DNA of 64,000 bases from Blasia pusilla (GCA_050084515.1 CM114271.1:9982001-10046000), one strand, 5' to 3'; shown: positions 49,175 through 60,343, counted from the stretch's first letter. The notes: a model not told the origin generated them from the sequence alone. Made by a program: numbers and translations.

Positions 49175-49387
49175 TTATAGCCACCAAGCCCAAATAGGTT
49201 GACGCATGCCATCCTCCCACCAACTCCTCATCACTCTCTCCATGCCAACAAGCTCCAGTTCATCTTGCTGATTCAACCATGGGTTACGGCTCAAACCATC
49301 TGCATCCTGGTTGAACGTCCCATGTCTATGAACCACATGGAAATCATAGAGGTTGGTGAGGAGACGACAGATGGCCGAGATATTCAT
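49175..49387 (-). pseudogene. RNase H C-terminal tail of a gypsy element
   Basis: 70-codon frame with YDFHVVHRHGTFNQDADGLS, the standard end of Ty3/gypsy RNase H (EVVHRPG..N..AD.LSR). The RNase H domain removes RNA from the RNA:DNA hybrid. Only the tail remains, inverted relative to the neighbouring integrase. Confidence 0.8.
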
Positions 49388-51722
49388 GAGGATGGAGTAG
49401 TCTTTGAGTACTTACGTACTGGAAACGTTGCGAGCGCAGTGGGTGCTAGAGAGCGGGATTAGATCCTACAGTGAGTTAGACGGTTCCGGTGGGAGGGGAC
49501 ACATGTGTTGCGAGTTTAGGAGGATGGTAGAGTATGTGTAGTGCCTCATCCTTCACAGAGAGCACGTTTGGTGCATCATGCCCACGAGGAGTTGGGTCAT
49601 TTTGAAATGAATTGGACGTACAAGTTGCTCCATATATAGTATTGGTGGCGAGGCATACACACTGATGTTCAACAATTTGTTGCTAGGTGCATGGTGTGTG
49701 ACTGGGTGTGGGCATCGTTCAATGGTCTGATTCCACATTTGCATCCACTTCCGATCAAAGGTTTAGGGTATGGATGGATGAAGTGCCCACGTTTTTGAAA
49801 TATTGACAGAAAGAGCATTTTTTGTACAAAAGTCTTCCTTGAGTGAAGACTAAAGACTCAATAGTTTACCGCAATTGTATGAAATCAATGACTCACAGAA
49901 CTCTGATGAGAGGACAAGAGATACGAAGGGATTAAGGACTGTCTTGGAAGAGTGAGAATTGTGTAAAAGTAGGAAAAGACGAGAAAAGAAACTAGAATAA
50001 GAGGTGCGGGTACTTTGCAAGGAAGATTGTAGTAGGAATAGTGGTGAAGACTGTCAACGAAGACTAGAAAAAGCTTCTTTGTAAAAGAAGACTGAAGGTG
50101 GTCTTTGTGCAAAGACTAAGTACAAAGAGAAAAGACGGAAGACCCAAGAGCAAATACTGAGAACTCTAAGAAGGAAGAGGAATAAGAAGAGGAATTAAAG
50201 AGTCTTCACAAAGGGGAAAGGTGTATAAAAAATAGGAAATAGAAAAAATGTTTTTTAAGAAAGCGGATTGAAAGGAAATCACAAGGAGGACTCTTCGCGG
50301 CAAGAGAAAGATAAGAGTCTTCACAAAGATATGAGCATGAAGATAGGACAGAAAAGAGCGCGAAGACTATGAAGAATGAACCGTCATGGGATTTCGGAAG
50401 CCGAAAATGGAGCGACGCAACGGTTTAGGAGGAAGCGGAAATGAATTGCCAAGGCAACCAACCAACTTAGGAAGGTAAAGGGTTGGAGAATTTGAACTTA
50501 GGAGGATAGGATTATCAGTTAGAAATCTAGAGTGGAATAGGAAAATCAATAAGGAATTGTAAAAGACTATTTAAAGAGCAAATTAGAAGAAGAAGGGATC
50601 ATTCCCTTGTGTCTTGAATTCTCCGCTACTGTGGGTGAAAGTCATTTCCTTATATCTGGAGTTTCCTAGCAGTCTTGGTGGGTTGTGTAAGGAGTTTTGT
50701 GGTGATGATTTAAGCCAAAGAGCCTTACACTTTCTGAAGCTTGCAATACTTTCTAGTTCTTTCCACTCTTTGATGCACAAGAAAAGTCTTCTCTCATGCT
50801 TCCTGATGTGCGGAGTTGGGTGTAAAATATTATTGGGTTGCAATAGGAATAAGATTTGAGTCTTGTAATTTTGAAATTCCATAAGATAATCAAGAAGAGC
50901 ATAGGAAAGTTGTTAGACAGTGAGTAACCTGCCACAATAGATTTAGTTCTAAAAGTAGGATGAGCCGCCATTCTTGAGATCTCTTTGAGGTCTTCGTTGG
51001 AACTTTGTTATCCTAGATTCGAAAGAGTCTTTGTCTGCACTTGAGAAGAGTATTTTCCAAGAGGGAAGAAAATCCTTTTATTCTTCTGTACTTGTAAAGA
51101 CAGTGTAGTTGTAGTCAGTCAGTAAAGTTAATAAAGAAGGAGTTGTTATTGTTATTTCTTATAAAACCTCTCTTTACTCAGGAAACGGTGATCTCTTGGT
51201 AACAAACTTAATACTTTTTGATTAAAGGAGTATCTTTTTCCTTGAGTTGTACATTACAATGGAGTTTTAATTTTGCACGACGTTTATCTTTGACGAAGCA
51301 CCATAGTCGTTATGTGTTGGTGATGCATGGTCTAACACTTCTTGAAGTGGGTAGATTTGGTTGTATTGCACGACAAAGCAAGTGAGGGAGTAGTGTTTGC
51401 CTTCCTAGATCGAGTGTTGAGTCATTACGGCGCACCAACTAAAGCGTTGAAACACCTGGATACAGAGTTTTGTGGGGAGGTTTGGTCCTTGTGTGATCAG
51501 GCACTAATCGACCAGCGCACCACTTTGCGAGATCATACTAAGGAGGATCGACTAGCGGAGAGGGTTGTGCAGACATTGAAGAGAGATTTTTGTGAGTATG
51601 GTTTGCAGAGAGGTCACCTAGGAGATTGGGAACTCCAGTTGCCATGGTTGGTGATGGGATGCAGTTTCAACATGCAGATATCCTTAGGGTCTTTCTCACC
51701 GTACTTGCTACTTTATGGCTGA
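49388..51722 (+). pseudogene. Gypsy integrase, split by a solo LTR
   Basis: The zinc-binding HHCC domain is readable before the LTR (LVHHAHEELGHF ... DVQQFVARCMVCD, about 49565-49710). After the LTR the catalytic core continues: DKASEGVVFAFLDRVLSHYG, HLDTEFCGEVWSLCDQALID, LAERVVQTLKRDFCEYGLQR, LPWLVMGCSFNMQIS. Integrase inserts the cDNA copy into the genome. The first catalytic Asp region is destroyed around the insertion and stops occur before it. Confidence 0.85.
49779..51258 (+). mobile_element. Solo LTR, family A, with ATGGA target duplication
   Basis: Starts TGAAGTGCCCACGTTTTTG and ends TTGTACATTACA; flanked by ATGGA at 49774-49778 and 51259-51263. Length 1,480 bp, colinear with 38794-40272. 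It lies in the integrase coding region of fragment C4. Confidence 0.93.
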
Positions 51723-51764
51723 GAGCCGGATTTACCTGCGGCCATTTGTCGAGACGTTGGTGAG

Positions 51765-52310
51765 GTGGTAAACCTTGATGAACCTCCTGTATGGATGCGA
51801 GCATGTTTTCAGAGGCCTGAGTTGGGTAAGAAAGTGATGCCCATGGCGTTTGAGAACTTGGCGATTGCGCAACATGGGGATACGTTGAGGTATGCAATTA
51901 TTCGGGGAGGTGGTTATCGACCAACTATCCAAAGGTTTCATCAAGGAGACTATGTCTACTTGAAGCATATGACACCCACAACGTTGGATGTGACTACAAG
52001 GCGCACTATCTTGAGGATGCGTGAGATTTTGCCATCTGGTGCTCTCTTATTAGAGGGACGTGATGGTATGGTTTGGAAGGACCATGTGCGTCACTGTGCG
52101 CCATGTCACCTCCCTAACATTGATGGTACAATTGATCCAAGCTTAGTTCTTGCTGGCTTGCAATGTATGTTGTGTGGTTCTATCCGTGGTACAACCACTA
52201 TGCTAATCTGTGATAGGTGTTCGAGAGGATGGCATATGGCATGTCTGGCGCCACCTCTCACTAGGGTTCCTCGAGGATGGTGGATTTGCCCCTGATGTAC
52301 ATAGAGTAGG
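51765..52310 (+). pseudogene. Integrase C-terminal region with PHD finger
   Basis: Continues the same reading direction after a stop: GGYRPTIQRFHQGDYVYLKH (integrase C-terminal SH3-like strand region), then LEGRDGMVWKDHVRHCAPCH. The end is a zinc finger, CMLCGSIRGTTTMLICDRC followed by GWHMAC and a closing WWICP-stop-C. Spacing CX2CX11CX2CX4HX2C is that of a PHD finger (C4HC3). The final Cys is encoded directly after a TGA that probably replaced CGA (Arg). PHD fingers bind histone H3 tails. In chromoviruses a chromodomain sits here, so the PHD may guide integration. Confidence 0.82.
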
Positions 52311-53004
52311 TAGTTATAGATTTTGACTTGTGTCTATGACATGGATGACAAGAAGGTGACTAACGATAAGGCCACATGAGCACCCAACCTTTTTTCTCTT
52401 AGCATCCGAGAGATGTATGTCATGGTAGGTAGGGATAGATGGTTATCTAGAGTTAGAGGCACCTAACCACCAACTAGGGAGGCAATTTGAGATATTTTGG
52501 TACTTCTCCTCTTGTTTTTTGGATGCCATGAGGTGGCATGGGATCGTGCGTGTTTGTATGTATATTCGGTGACAGCGATATATGTTGTGTAGCGATGTTT
52601 ATGCGCACGACAACTATTGTTGATTTAAGGATAAATCAACAAGATCTAGTATAGCACCTTTGGAGATACAAGAGGACAGCTTGCGGAGGTCGAGGATGAC
52701 CGGTTGAGGGCACGGGTAACCTGAGAGAGCAGGTTTCCCCTTCATTTGGGCTCATTTGGAGCCATATTGAGGAACTTTCAATTTTGGATAAATTATTATT
52801 TATGGTATAGTTGACTTTCTACTTTGGGAAGTGGCCCTTGGGAAGGAGATATTTGATTGATTTAATTAGAGATATTTTGGTACTTCTCGTGTCGTTGTTT
52901 GGATGCCATGAGTTAGCATGGGATTGTGCGTGTTTGTATGTATGTTCGGTGACAACGACGTATGTTGTGTAGCGATGTGTATGCGCATAACAACTTGCAT
53001 TATG
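52300..53004. repeat. Direct repeat pair (127 bp) flanking an inverted family C LTR-like segment
   Basis: 52489-52615 and 52869-52995 match closely ('gatattttggtacttctc', 'ggatgccatgag', 'gtgcgtgtttgtatgtat', 'atgttgtgtagcgatgt'). Between them, 52683-52843 is the reverse complement of the leader-like sequence at 32885-33045. It may be part of the 3' LTR of fragment C4 that was duplicated around an insertion. Confidence 0.75.
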
Positions 53005-54370
53005 AATATTCTTTTCTTATCTCCATTACTTATTGTGAGACTTGAGTTATCTTATAACTTGTCTTCATCACATGCACTCTACTCTTATGTATTTTGCAAG
53101 AAGGCAATATTTCTGCTACACATGTCGTATATGATCCACCAATGCCTTCTACAATTATCCCGCTATGGAAGAAGAAAAGGTGCAGAGTTTCCAAGTTTGC
53201 GCAAAGTCACAAGTTAGCGTTACCTATTCTCACGGGAAAAAGTTTTTGACCGTGGGACAGTTCCAACTCACATATACGAGGCTGCAATTGCAAATATTGA
53301 CATGCTCACGTCAAAATACGATGAATCCCAACGCATTGTTGATTTTTTGAATGACCTCGTGTTATCTACGAATGAGGTTTCAGACATTCAAATTGACCAT
53401 TTAAGCGACCTACTTGATAGGTTGAAGGTTGCAAACAAGAACTTTTTGGAATTTTTCGACACTTGTGGCATATGCCTAAAGACCAAACCTGCATTTACAT
53501 TTTTTGTAGAAGTAATGACATATGTATTCAAGGGTTTGAAGAAGTAAAAATTTGCCATATGTTAATGTGCCAACCATGTCAACAGCTATCTCGTTGTTTT
53601 GTTTCAATAATTAGGACCATCTATAGTTTTTGTTTTCAGAATAATGCAAATGACTATTTCCATCCGCCTATGCCCTATTGTGCGCATACACATCACTACA
53701 GAATCCACATCGCTGGTCACATCTACATACCACACAACACCGACCTTCCCCAAGATACGGATAGATCCACATATAAATGAAACATACTCACGCATATACA
53801 TTGGGACCCCAAAACATAATCAAGAGTAGTAAAAACGGCTCACCTAGCCTAAAACTCCACTCCTGAATTTAAATCAGCATATCAAACCACATCCATCCTC
53901 TGCTATGAGGGAATCCGCATGCTAGCACCCTAACTACTACACACCCATACACGTCTATACAAGAGAGGCGCTCTTAAGGCTCAACATGAGAAAGATGGCT
54001 TGGGAAAGCCATATTCCTCACTCTTATACCCTTGGGAAGAGCAAAAAGGCTTCCCCCAAAAAGCGCCCTACAAACGGTAACCTACGTGACAGACAAAAAC
54101 CAAAATAGGGAAATCGCCTTAAACAATTTTCCCGACACAACAGACTTGTCGCCAACCTCATTTGACATCTTGGGACGAAGTTACATCCAAAAAACCCATT
54201 GACTCTCTATGCCTTCGACACAATGGAACTCTACCTATATCAAAATAAGATACGACGACTATTGTGCTCATACACATCGCTACAAAACTCACATTGCTGG
54301 TCAGATCTACACACCACACAACACCGATATTCCCCAACATATGGGTAGATCCACACATAAATGAAACATA
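53005..54370. other. Unassigned sequence with an unrecognised ORF and a repeat pair
   Basis: The plus-strand frame 53302-53547 (81 codons; YDESQRIVDFLNDLVLSTNE, SDLLDRLKVANKNFLEFF, CGICLK) has a plausible helical protein composition but matches nothing I know. 53675-53818 recurs in direct orientation at 54255-54402, ending 'catatacattgggacccca' or 'catatacactaggacccca'. Confidence 0.45.
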
Positions 54371-54532
54371 CTCATGCATATACACTAGGACCCCACAACC
54401 GCCCCCCTAGCTGACAGTTGGGTCCCCCTAACTCCAGAGAGCACACACATATGTCCCCGACATGATCTCCTACCCTATACACATGTAGCACCATCGGTGT
54501 GGTTATCCCTGCAATACTGCCACACTGTAGCA

Positions 54533-54640
54533 ACCCCCGGTGTTGATCCCTCCGAAGAGATCTAACACTCTCGTACCCTGCTCCAAACATAGACACGGCT
54601 CCACACATGCCTCACGATCTTGTCTGCACTCCACGTATCT
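54533..54640 (-). pseudogene. Scrap of family C methyltransferase (motif I) joined to copia integrase
   Basis: Minus-strand RVLDLFGGINTG (54580-54545) matches RMLDLCGGINNG of the C1 methyltransferase motif I at 10 of 12 residues. It is preceded by a Cys/Glu-rich stretch. The same reading frame continues upstream, without a stop, from the copia integrase, so a recombination junction lies near 54640. Downstream the frame is lost. Confidence 0.6.
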
Positions 54641-55560
54641 CAACGCTCGTCCCCAACAATAATGACAATCCCTAGAAGTGGTGATGGTTTTGTCAAATTT
54701 CTTTTGCAACGTGTACCCTTTTCTTTGCTCATCATAACCAAGAAGAATACATTCTTCTGATTTTACATCTAGTTTTCTCCTTTGAGAAGAAGGAATTAGT
54801 GCAAAAGCTGTACACCCAAAAATTCTAATGTGACTAAGATCTGGAGGCTCTTTGTACCAAACCTCATATGGTGGCTTATCACCCTCCAGAGCCTTTGTTG
54901 GTGATTTGTTGTGCAAGTAGTTTGCTGTCACTATTGCTTCAACCCAATCAACCTTTTCGAGACTTGACTGTTCTAGCATTGCAAGTACAACAGATGTTAA
55001 TGTTCTATTTTTCCTTTCTACTACTCGTTTGCTGTGGAGTGTGAGGGACTAAAAACTGCCTTCTAATCCCATGCTCTTGACAATGTAAATTGAAATCAAT
55101 GGAAGTGTATTCTCCCCCATTATCACATCTTAACATTCTGATTTTTCTTCTTGTCTGATTTTCTACCAAGTTTTTGTACACTAAAAACTTCTGATATACT
55201 TCTGATTTCTGCTTCAAAAGATATATACATATATCTTGACAAATCATCTATAAAAGTCAAGAAATATCTAGCTCCATTGAATGTACATGTGCTCATTGGT
55301 CCACAATTATCAGAATGAACTAAGCCAAGAACATCTTCAACTCTCTTACCACCATCTATTGGAAATTTTTCCCTTACTTGCTTGGACTTGATGCTTGTGG
55401 TACAAAGAGGAAAGTTGTCAAAGTTTACGCCCTTCACCAAATTTTATTTTTGAAGTGCTATGAGTCTCGCTTGGCTGATGTGGCCAAGCCTCTCATGTCA
55501 CAAAACAACATTAGTTGTTGCAGAGAGAGCAGTGGTCTCCTTGCAGGTGGAATCTCTGGT
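54641..55560 (-). pseudogene. Copia integrase
   Basis: HHCC start HERLGHISQARLIALQK, then LVHSDNCGPM (first Asp), RYFLTFIDDLSRYMYI, RMLRCDNGGEYTS (second Asp) and the HTPQQ block, where the Glu region is altered (TSSRKEK). Then ANYLHNKSPTKAL and IFGCTAFALIPSSQRRKLD. A stop and frameshifts separate the three frames at 55440, 55247 and 54979. Confidence 0.85.
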
Positions 55561-55689
55561 TGATTGCTTAGGTGTTATGGACTCACCTAGCATATGCAAC
55601 TTGTTCTTCAACCTACAATTTGCTATTGTTACCCCAGCTTTGTTGTTCAGGGTACAACGACGATTCTTGATTGTGATCTGTTCTCCTGC

Positions 55690-55925
55690 TTGATCAAATT
55701 GATCCACTGAGAACAGATTCTTCTTCGGACCAGGGATATACAACACATCTGGGATGACAGTTTGTACTCCATCCAATAGCCTGATGCTTACTGACTCTAT
55801 TCCTTGAATAGGCTGGGTTGTGTCATCTCCCAAATACACCACCTGTTGCTGATCTGTATTACAAGCTTGGAAGGTCGTGAGCCATGTGCTGAGTGGCTCC
55901 GGTGACCACATACCAAGTTGTATCT
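55690..55925 (-). pseudogene. Copia protease with lost catalytic Asp
   Basis: The active-site region reads TWYVVTGATQHMA, where copia proteases have a D-S/T-G-A triad; the Asp is now Val. It continues DTTQPIQGIESVSIRLLDG and IPDVLYIPGPKKNLFSVDQF, the typical protease-to-pre-integrase linker. Dead on this residue alone. Confidence 0.8.
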
Positions 55926-55984
55926 GGACTATTTGAGGCAGTCAGGGCTGTTACATAGATTTTAGTCCCAACATTATTACTCTG

Positions 55985-56740
55985 ATGTAGCTTCTGCAAT
56001 CTCTTAGGACAATTCTTCAATATGTGTCCAAATTGCTTACAATAGAAACGGCGAATTGATGTGATCGGAAGCTTCTTCCTGTAGCTTCCTCTTCCTTGAT
56101 TGAATCTTTGATTACCACCTATATAGAGTGTTATTGATGACTCAACACTCCCACCCATATTCTTTAGATGAGTTTCTTCTTGCAACAATTGAGGAATGAG
56201 AGTTTTCATGGGCTGGACCCGAATAGAAAAAAAAAAACTTATGTAACTTTGAGGCATGCTTCGCATCAGATCTAAAACCTTATCTTCTTGACTGAGGATA
56301 GCCCCAACAGTTGTCAGTGATCCAGAATGGATATCAAGCGATGAATGTGTTTTAATACACTTTCACCCTCTCTCATCTTGATTGTTGACAACTGATCTTT
56401 TAGATACATTTGTGTTACCTAGTCCTTCTTCTCGAAAAGATCGGTCATTCTTTTCTAGGCATCAACAGACGTCGAGCAGCCACTCAAGAGAGAGAATTGA
56501 TTGTTCTCTAGCGAGTTTGCAATGATAGAGGATACAAGACTATCTTTCTTGATCCATAGAGCTGCTGCAGCAGGTTCTAGGGGTTTTGTTTCTTCTCCCT
56601 CTACCATCTCCATAAGTGCTTCAGATATGAGAACCAATATCATTCTCTGTTTCCACACTTGAAAATAAGTTCCATCAAACTAAGGAATATCTGAAGCTCT
56701 AAGATGAGCCATTACTTGTTGACAAGATTCACGTGGCTTT
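55985..56740 (-). pseudogene. Copia gag
   Basis: Frames 56658-56455 and 56266-55859 and intervening sequence encode a UBN2-type gag: VWKQRMILVLISEALMEMVE, AAALWIKKDSLVSSIIANSL, then QMYLKDQLSTIKM and a CCHC knuckle FYCKQFGHILKNCPKR. Stops near 56430 and 56290 split it. Confidence 0.8.
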
Positions 56741-57031
56741 CCTCTCAATTTCTACGCCCTCAATGGGAGTAAGATTTCAAGCACATGAAAGCAACACCCA
56801 CTTTGGGTGCGTGATTGATATCTCTCGCCAGTCACTCAGATGTCCTTCTATAGAAACACAATGCTTCTTGGACACTCTTCTAAGACAGAACTGATGAGGC
56901 ACTGCTTTTCATGACTGGTCACGGGTCCTCTATGGACTCATCACTGCAGATATTCTTTAAACCTAACTCCTAAGTTATACCACATACCACCTAGTATGTA
57001 GGGAGGATCCTTACTCCTATCCTGCTTAGCA

Positions 57032-57043
57032 GCTCTGATACCA
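57032..57043 (-). other. Primer-binding site of copia element (initiator Met tRNA)
   Basis: The minus strand reads TGGTATCAGAGC, the canonical primer site complementary to the 3' end of initiator methionine tRNA used by most plant LTR retrotransposons. Just upstream, 'ttgatcaaca' is a plausible LTR end. Confidence 0.92.
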
Positions 57044-57218
57044 TGTTGATCAAGCAAGTAGTCCGAACAATAGAAGTGGAGTGACACGGAGTGGATTGAG
57101 ATACCGAGGAGTTACGAGTGAGGAGCTACCTCGACATCCATCCGTGGCTGGATCGTCATCACTAGACACTGGGTCTGGTGACGAGATCGCAGACGGAGGT
57201 AGTATCACTTGGTAGGAG

Positions 57219-58592
57219 ATGGACGATATGGGCCATCGAGGCATGCGTCGTTTCTCGGGTGCAGTGGGCACCATCAACTTAGATGATTTTATCCAGGAGT
57301 TCGACACGTGGTGCGACTTCCAAGAGATACAGACCCCGACATGGTTCAACCCTTTAATGGCATGGAAGGGGTTGTTCCAACACTTGGAGGGTCCTCCGAT
57401 GGATGATTACATGGAGTTTCAATCACTATATTTAGTAAAGATCGATGGCTAGAAGATGTATTGGGCCCTAGGGTATGTGTCCACTAGTGGTTGCGAGGCA
57501 TATAATGGGATTGCGAGGGGAGAGAGACCCACACCATCACCCCGAAGACTAGATGGAGAAGAGGGCAGTGAGACAAGCGATGTGGCAGAGACCTCTATTG
57601 GTAGAGGGCCACCCAGCTTCAGCCCCACAGTGGAGTTCTTCCGACAGTTAGGGAAGAGCTATCTGGGCGTATGCACCAACAAGCTAAAGAGTCTACAGGA
57701 TTTTCAGCGACGATTGGGTGAGAGTCTGAGAGAGGCATTCACGCGCATGAGGAGGCTGATCATTGCTACGTATGGAGTGACTGAGGCGCAGTTAGTCCAA
57801 TATTGGTATGGGGTTCTGGACCGCGAACTACGGAGGAGAGTCGGAGATGCGGTGCTGATTCACACTGCGAAGCCCACATTGAAGGTGGTCTTTGAGTTGT
57901 CTCAGCGTATTGAGCTCAACATGAGTGAGGAGCAGGTAGTGACCGCTGGGTTTTCTCGAGAGTCGACGGGTCCAGGAGCGATGATGACCCCACAGGTGCC
58001 ACTATGAGCTCCAGTACCACAGGAGCGGGCCACTGTGCCCTAAGAGCAGGGCGGGTACCGTTAGCCTATGAGGCAATGACCCGTACCTACATATGTTGCC
58101 CAACAGGGACCAATGTTGTCTTTTTGGATGTGTGGCGGGGCCCATCGACAGAGAGATTGCACACAGCATGGGAGAGGACCACGAGCACCTCTGATTGCTC
58201 AGGATCCACAAAGGATGGCCCCACCACAGCACCAGTGTGACTATTGCCACAGATATGGTCACACTAGGGATAGGTGTTTTGACCTTCGTCGAGAGGCAGG
58301 TCCAGAGGTAGGCCGAGGGCCTAGGGGCGGTCGTCTTGGAGGAGGTCGGGGAGTACTTCCTGGATGTGGTGGTAGAGGACCACCACCAGCCAGAGGAGAT
58401 GGAGCAGGAGCACCAGAGCCGACACTTCTCTCACGCAACAATCAATTGGACCATAGGATTGCTGCCATGACGATGATGCAGCTTAGGAAAGGCACGGACC
58501 TACAAGCAGCTAGTGTGACTCGAGCTTCTACCTCTTACCCTGACCCGGGTGAGGATCTCGCTAGTATGGGGTTTATATGTAGTGCAGCCTAG
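57219..58592 (+). pseudogene. gag of copy C5
   Basis: Frame 57219-57452 (MDDMGHRGMRRFSGAVGTIN, FNPLMAWKGLFQHLEG), a TAG, then 57456-58007 (FSPTVEFFRQLGKSY, LKSLQDFQRRLGESLREAF, ATYGVTEAQLVQYWYGVLD, FELSQRIELNMS). Then comes a Pro/Gly/Arg-rich nucleocapsid with knuckles CGGAHRQRDC (first Cys lost) and CDYCHRYGHTRDRC (intact CX2CX4HX4C). Confidence 0.82.
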
Positions 58593-58835
58593 GTTGAGGC
58601 AGATGTAGTGGTGACTGGGGATGCTGCGAGAGGCACCAAGCCATTGAGAGGTGGAGTTGAGATTGACTCACAAGAGGGGACCGATGGGCGGCAGGCCAGG
58701 GTTCCACAGTTATTCACATTGTCAGAGGCACTTCACACACCATCGATGATGCCTCGACGAAGAGCGGTGCCTATAGCTCACGCAGGTATGTCGACATCAC
58801 AAGGAGTTGGAGTGACAACTCCTATGCTGACTTGA

Positions 58836-59489
58836 GTGGAGTCAGTGCCGACCATAGTGTTGGAGGTGGCCACCAAAGTGAGTCAGACTCCACTATTTTC
58901 CGCCATAGAGTTGGCGACGTTGGGAGTTGGACCAGCTAAGGTGTTCCGGGTGACACCCACGTTGTGTGAGCGTGGAGAGGTGACTGCTTCTTGTTTAGGG
59001 GTAGTTGACGAGGTGGTGGACTTGCCCTCAGAACCGGTGCTTGGGACGTTTCCCACAGAGTCATGGCATGCGGCGGAGGCGAAGTTGGTAGATATGCCAG
59101 CTCGACTGGCCATAGAGCGAGCAGTGGTGACACACGGAGTAGTGTTACTGGATAACCCAGCTGGAGTATTTTGCTTGGTTAGTCCCACAGGGACGGTATA
59201 CCACGTGCAGCGCGTCTTACTTGATTCGGGAGCGCGGCCCTTGATGTTAGGAAAGGCGGTGTGTTTAGCGTTGGGGTTACCGAAGGCCTACATTGAGCCT
59301 TGTCCCTTCGAGATACAGACCTACATTGGGGGCATGTCACCCATATAGTATATGACTCGACAGGAGATAGTTGTCATAGTCCAGCCAGAACATGCGACGG
59401 ATAGTGCTATGGTGCACACACATGCGATTACGACACCAGTTGATTCCTACGATGTGTTGGTGGGGAGTACAGTGTTATATCCCCTAGGA
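58836..59489 (+). pseudogene. Protease of copy C5
   Basis: 170-codon frame ending 59348: FSAIELATLGVGPAKVF, CERGEVTASCLGVVDEVV, AKLVDMPARLAIERAVV, FCLVSPTGTVYHVQRVLL, then DSGARPLMLGKAVCLALGL with an intact DSGA active site. After a stop the frame resumes as YDVLVGSTVLYPLGF and is then cut by the LTR. Of the three protease copies here this keeps the best catalytic site. Confidence 0.82.
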
Positions 59490-60343
59490 TTCTTATCAAT
59501 ATCTTCGGATCTTTCTTAGTACCAAAGTTTCTTTTCTTAATTCTCTCTAGTGGAGTTGACAGCACGCTCAGGTAGATTTCCTCTCGATATCAAGAAACCT
59601 CACAGAGACCTCAACATGAAAGTTGGCTTCTCCTACTTTCGGAACTCAATCCGTCTCGGCAGGCTACTCTCTGTCAAACAAATTTCCTACAACTCCATAT
59701 TGATTATTCCATTGATGAGAAAGGTTCGCCTGATTCACTCTTCACTCTGCAGACCCAAAAAGAATACTCAGACATAAGCATCGCATATTAGAATGAAGGA
59801 ATGAGTGATTTACTACTCCATCAAGAATGAGAAAGCTTCAAAAGTGTATACAAGCTCGAGAGGGTACTACTCCCTTGCTCGGACAATTCCTACAGCATGA
59901 GGACTTCGTAAGAGAATGATGATAATAGCTACTTTAATGTTTCTTAAATACTCTTTGAAGTAGGAATGTTCCAAAGATTTGAAGCATTTTTTATGAAGCT
60001 TGTGTCTCTTCAACATTTGTAACTACCTAGATCTATGATGCTCTTTTCTTTTCCTAAGATCCATATGAATCCGTAGAACAAAACTGTCTTAACTACTTAT
60101 CTGATACAAAGAGTTGCGCCTTTTCTTGGTGGGTCTTTAGACTTTGTTATTTTATTCTCCTCTCCTCTCAAGCAAATCCTTGATTTTCTATCTCTGTGCC
60201 TTGTTCTTGGAGCTTCGTGATTCACTTCAATCTCACTCATTCTTCTACTACGCAACCATAATATCAAAATCCTAATGTATATACAAGTCTTCTTTGAATA
60301 AAAAGGTGTAATTCTTCAAAAGTACAAAATTGTGGGTATCACA
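59490..60343 (-). mobile_element. Family B 3' LTR, truncated
   Basis: On the minus strand it starts TGTGATACCCACAATTTTG at 60343 and follows the other family B LTRs for about 850 bp. It stops near 'gataagaatcc' without the usual ...TACATTACA end; about 400 bp are missing at the junction with copy C5. The internal region of the element lies on its right, so this is the 3' LTR. Confidence 0.88.

Larger units (their letters stand above)
49160..52320 (+). mobile_element. Gypsy fragment C4: RNase H scrap (minus), then integrase and PHD finger (plus)
   Basis: A minus-strand RNase H tail (49387-49175) meets, head to head near 49385, a plus-strand integrase that starts just past where RNase H would end. 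Integrase is interrupted by a solo LTR A (49779-51258) and resumes to a C-terminal PHD finger. Probably the same family as C1, since the parts are complementary and of like style, but no shared domain proves it. Its insertion next to the first BIG exon removed upstream BIG sequence from view. Confidence 0.7.
54641..57043 (-). mobile_element. Ty1/copia retrotransposon remnant, primer site to integrase
   Basis: From right to left on the minus strand: primer-binding site (57043-57032), gag (56740-55985), protease (55920-55690), pre-integrase and integrase (55560-54641). No RT or RNase H is present, and no LTR apart from perhaps a few bases (57044 up). Multiple frameshifts and stops. The integrase ends at GYDEQRKGYTLQKKF in a chimeric junction with the methyltransferase scrap. 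Confidence 0.85.
57050..59489 (+). mobile_element. Family C gypsy copy C5: leader, gag and protease
   Basis: Leader from about 57050, gag from 57219, two zinc knuckles near 58130-58275, protease 58836-59348. It ends at VLYPLGF near 59489, where a truncated family B LTR begins. The best preserved family C gag in the window, with only a few stops (57450, 58590, 58833). No methyltransferase is present because the sequence stops just before its expected position. Confidence 0.85.

Noticed and set aside
54372-54608. Minus-strand ORF overlapping the methyltransferase scrap
   Set aside because: A different frame from the motif I match; no similarity to methyltransferase sequence after that point.
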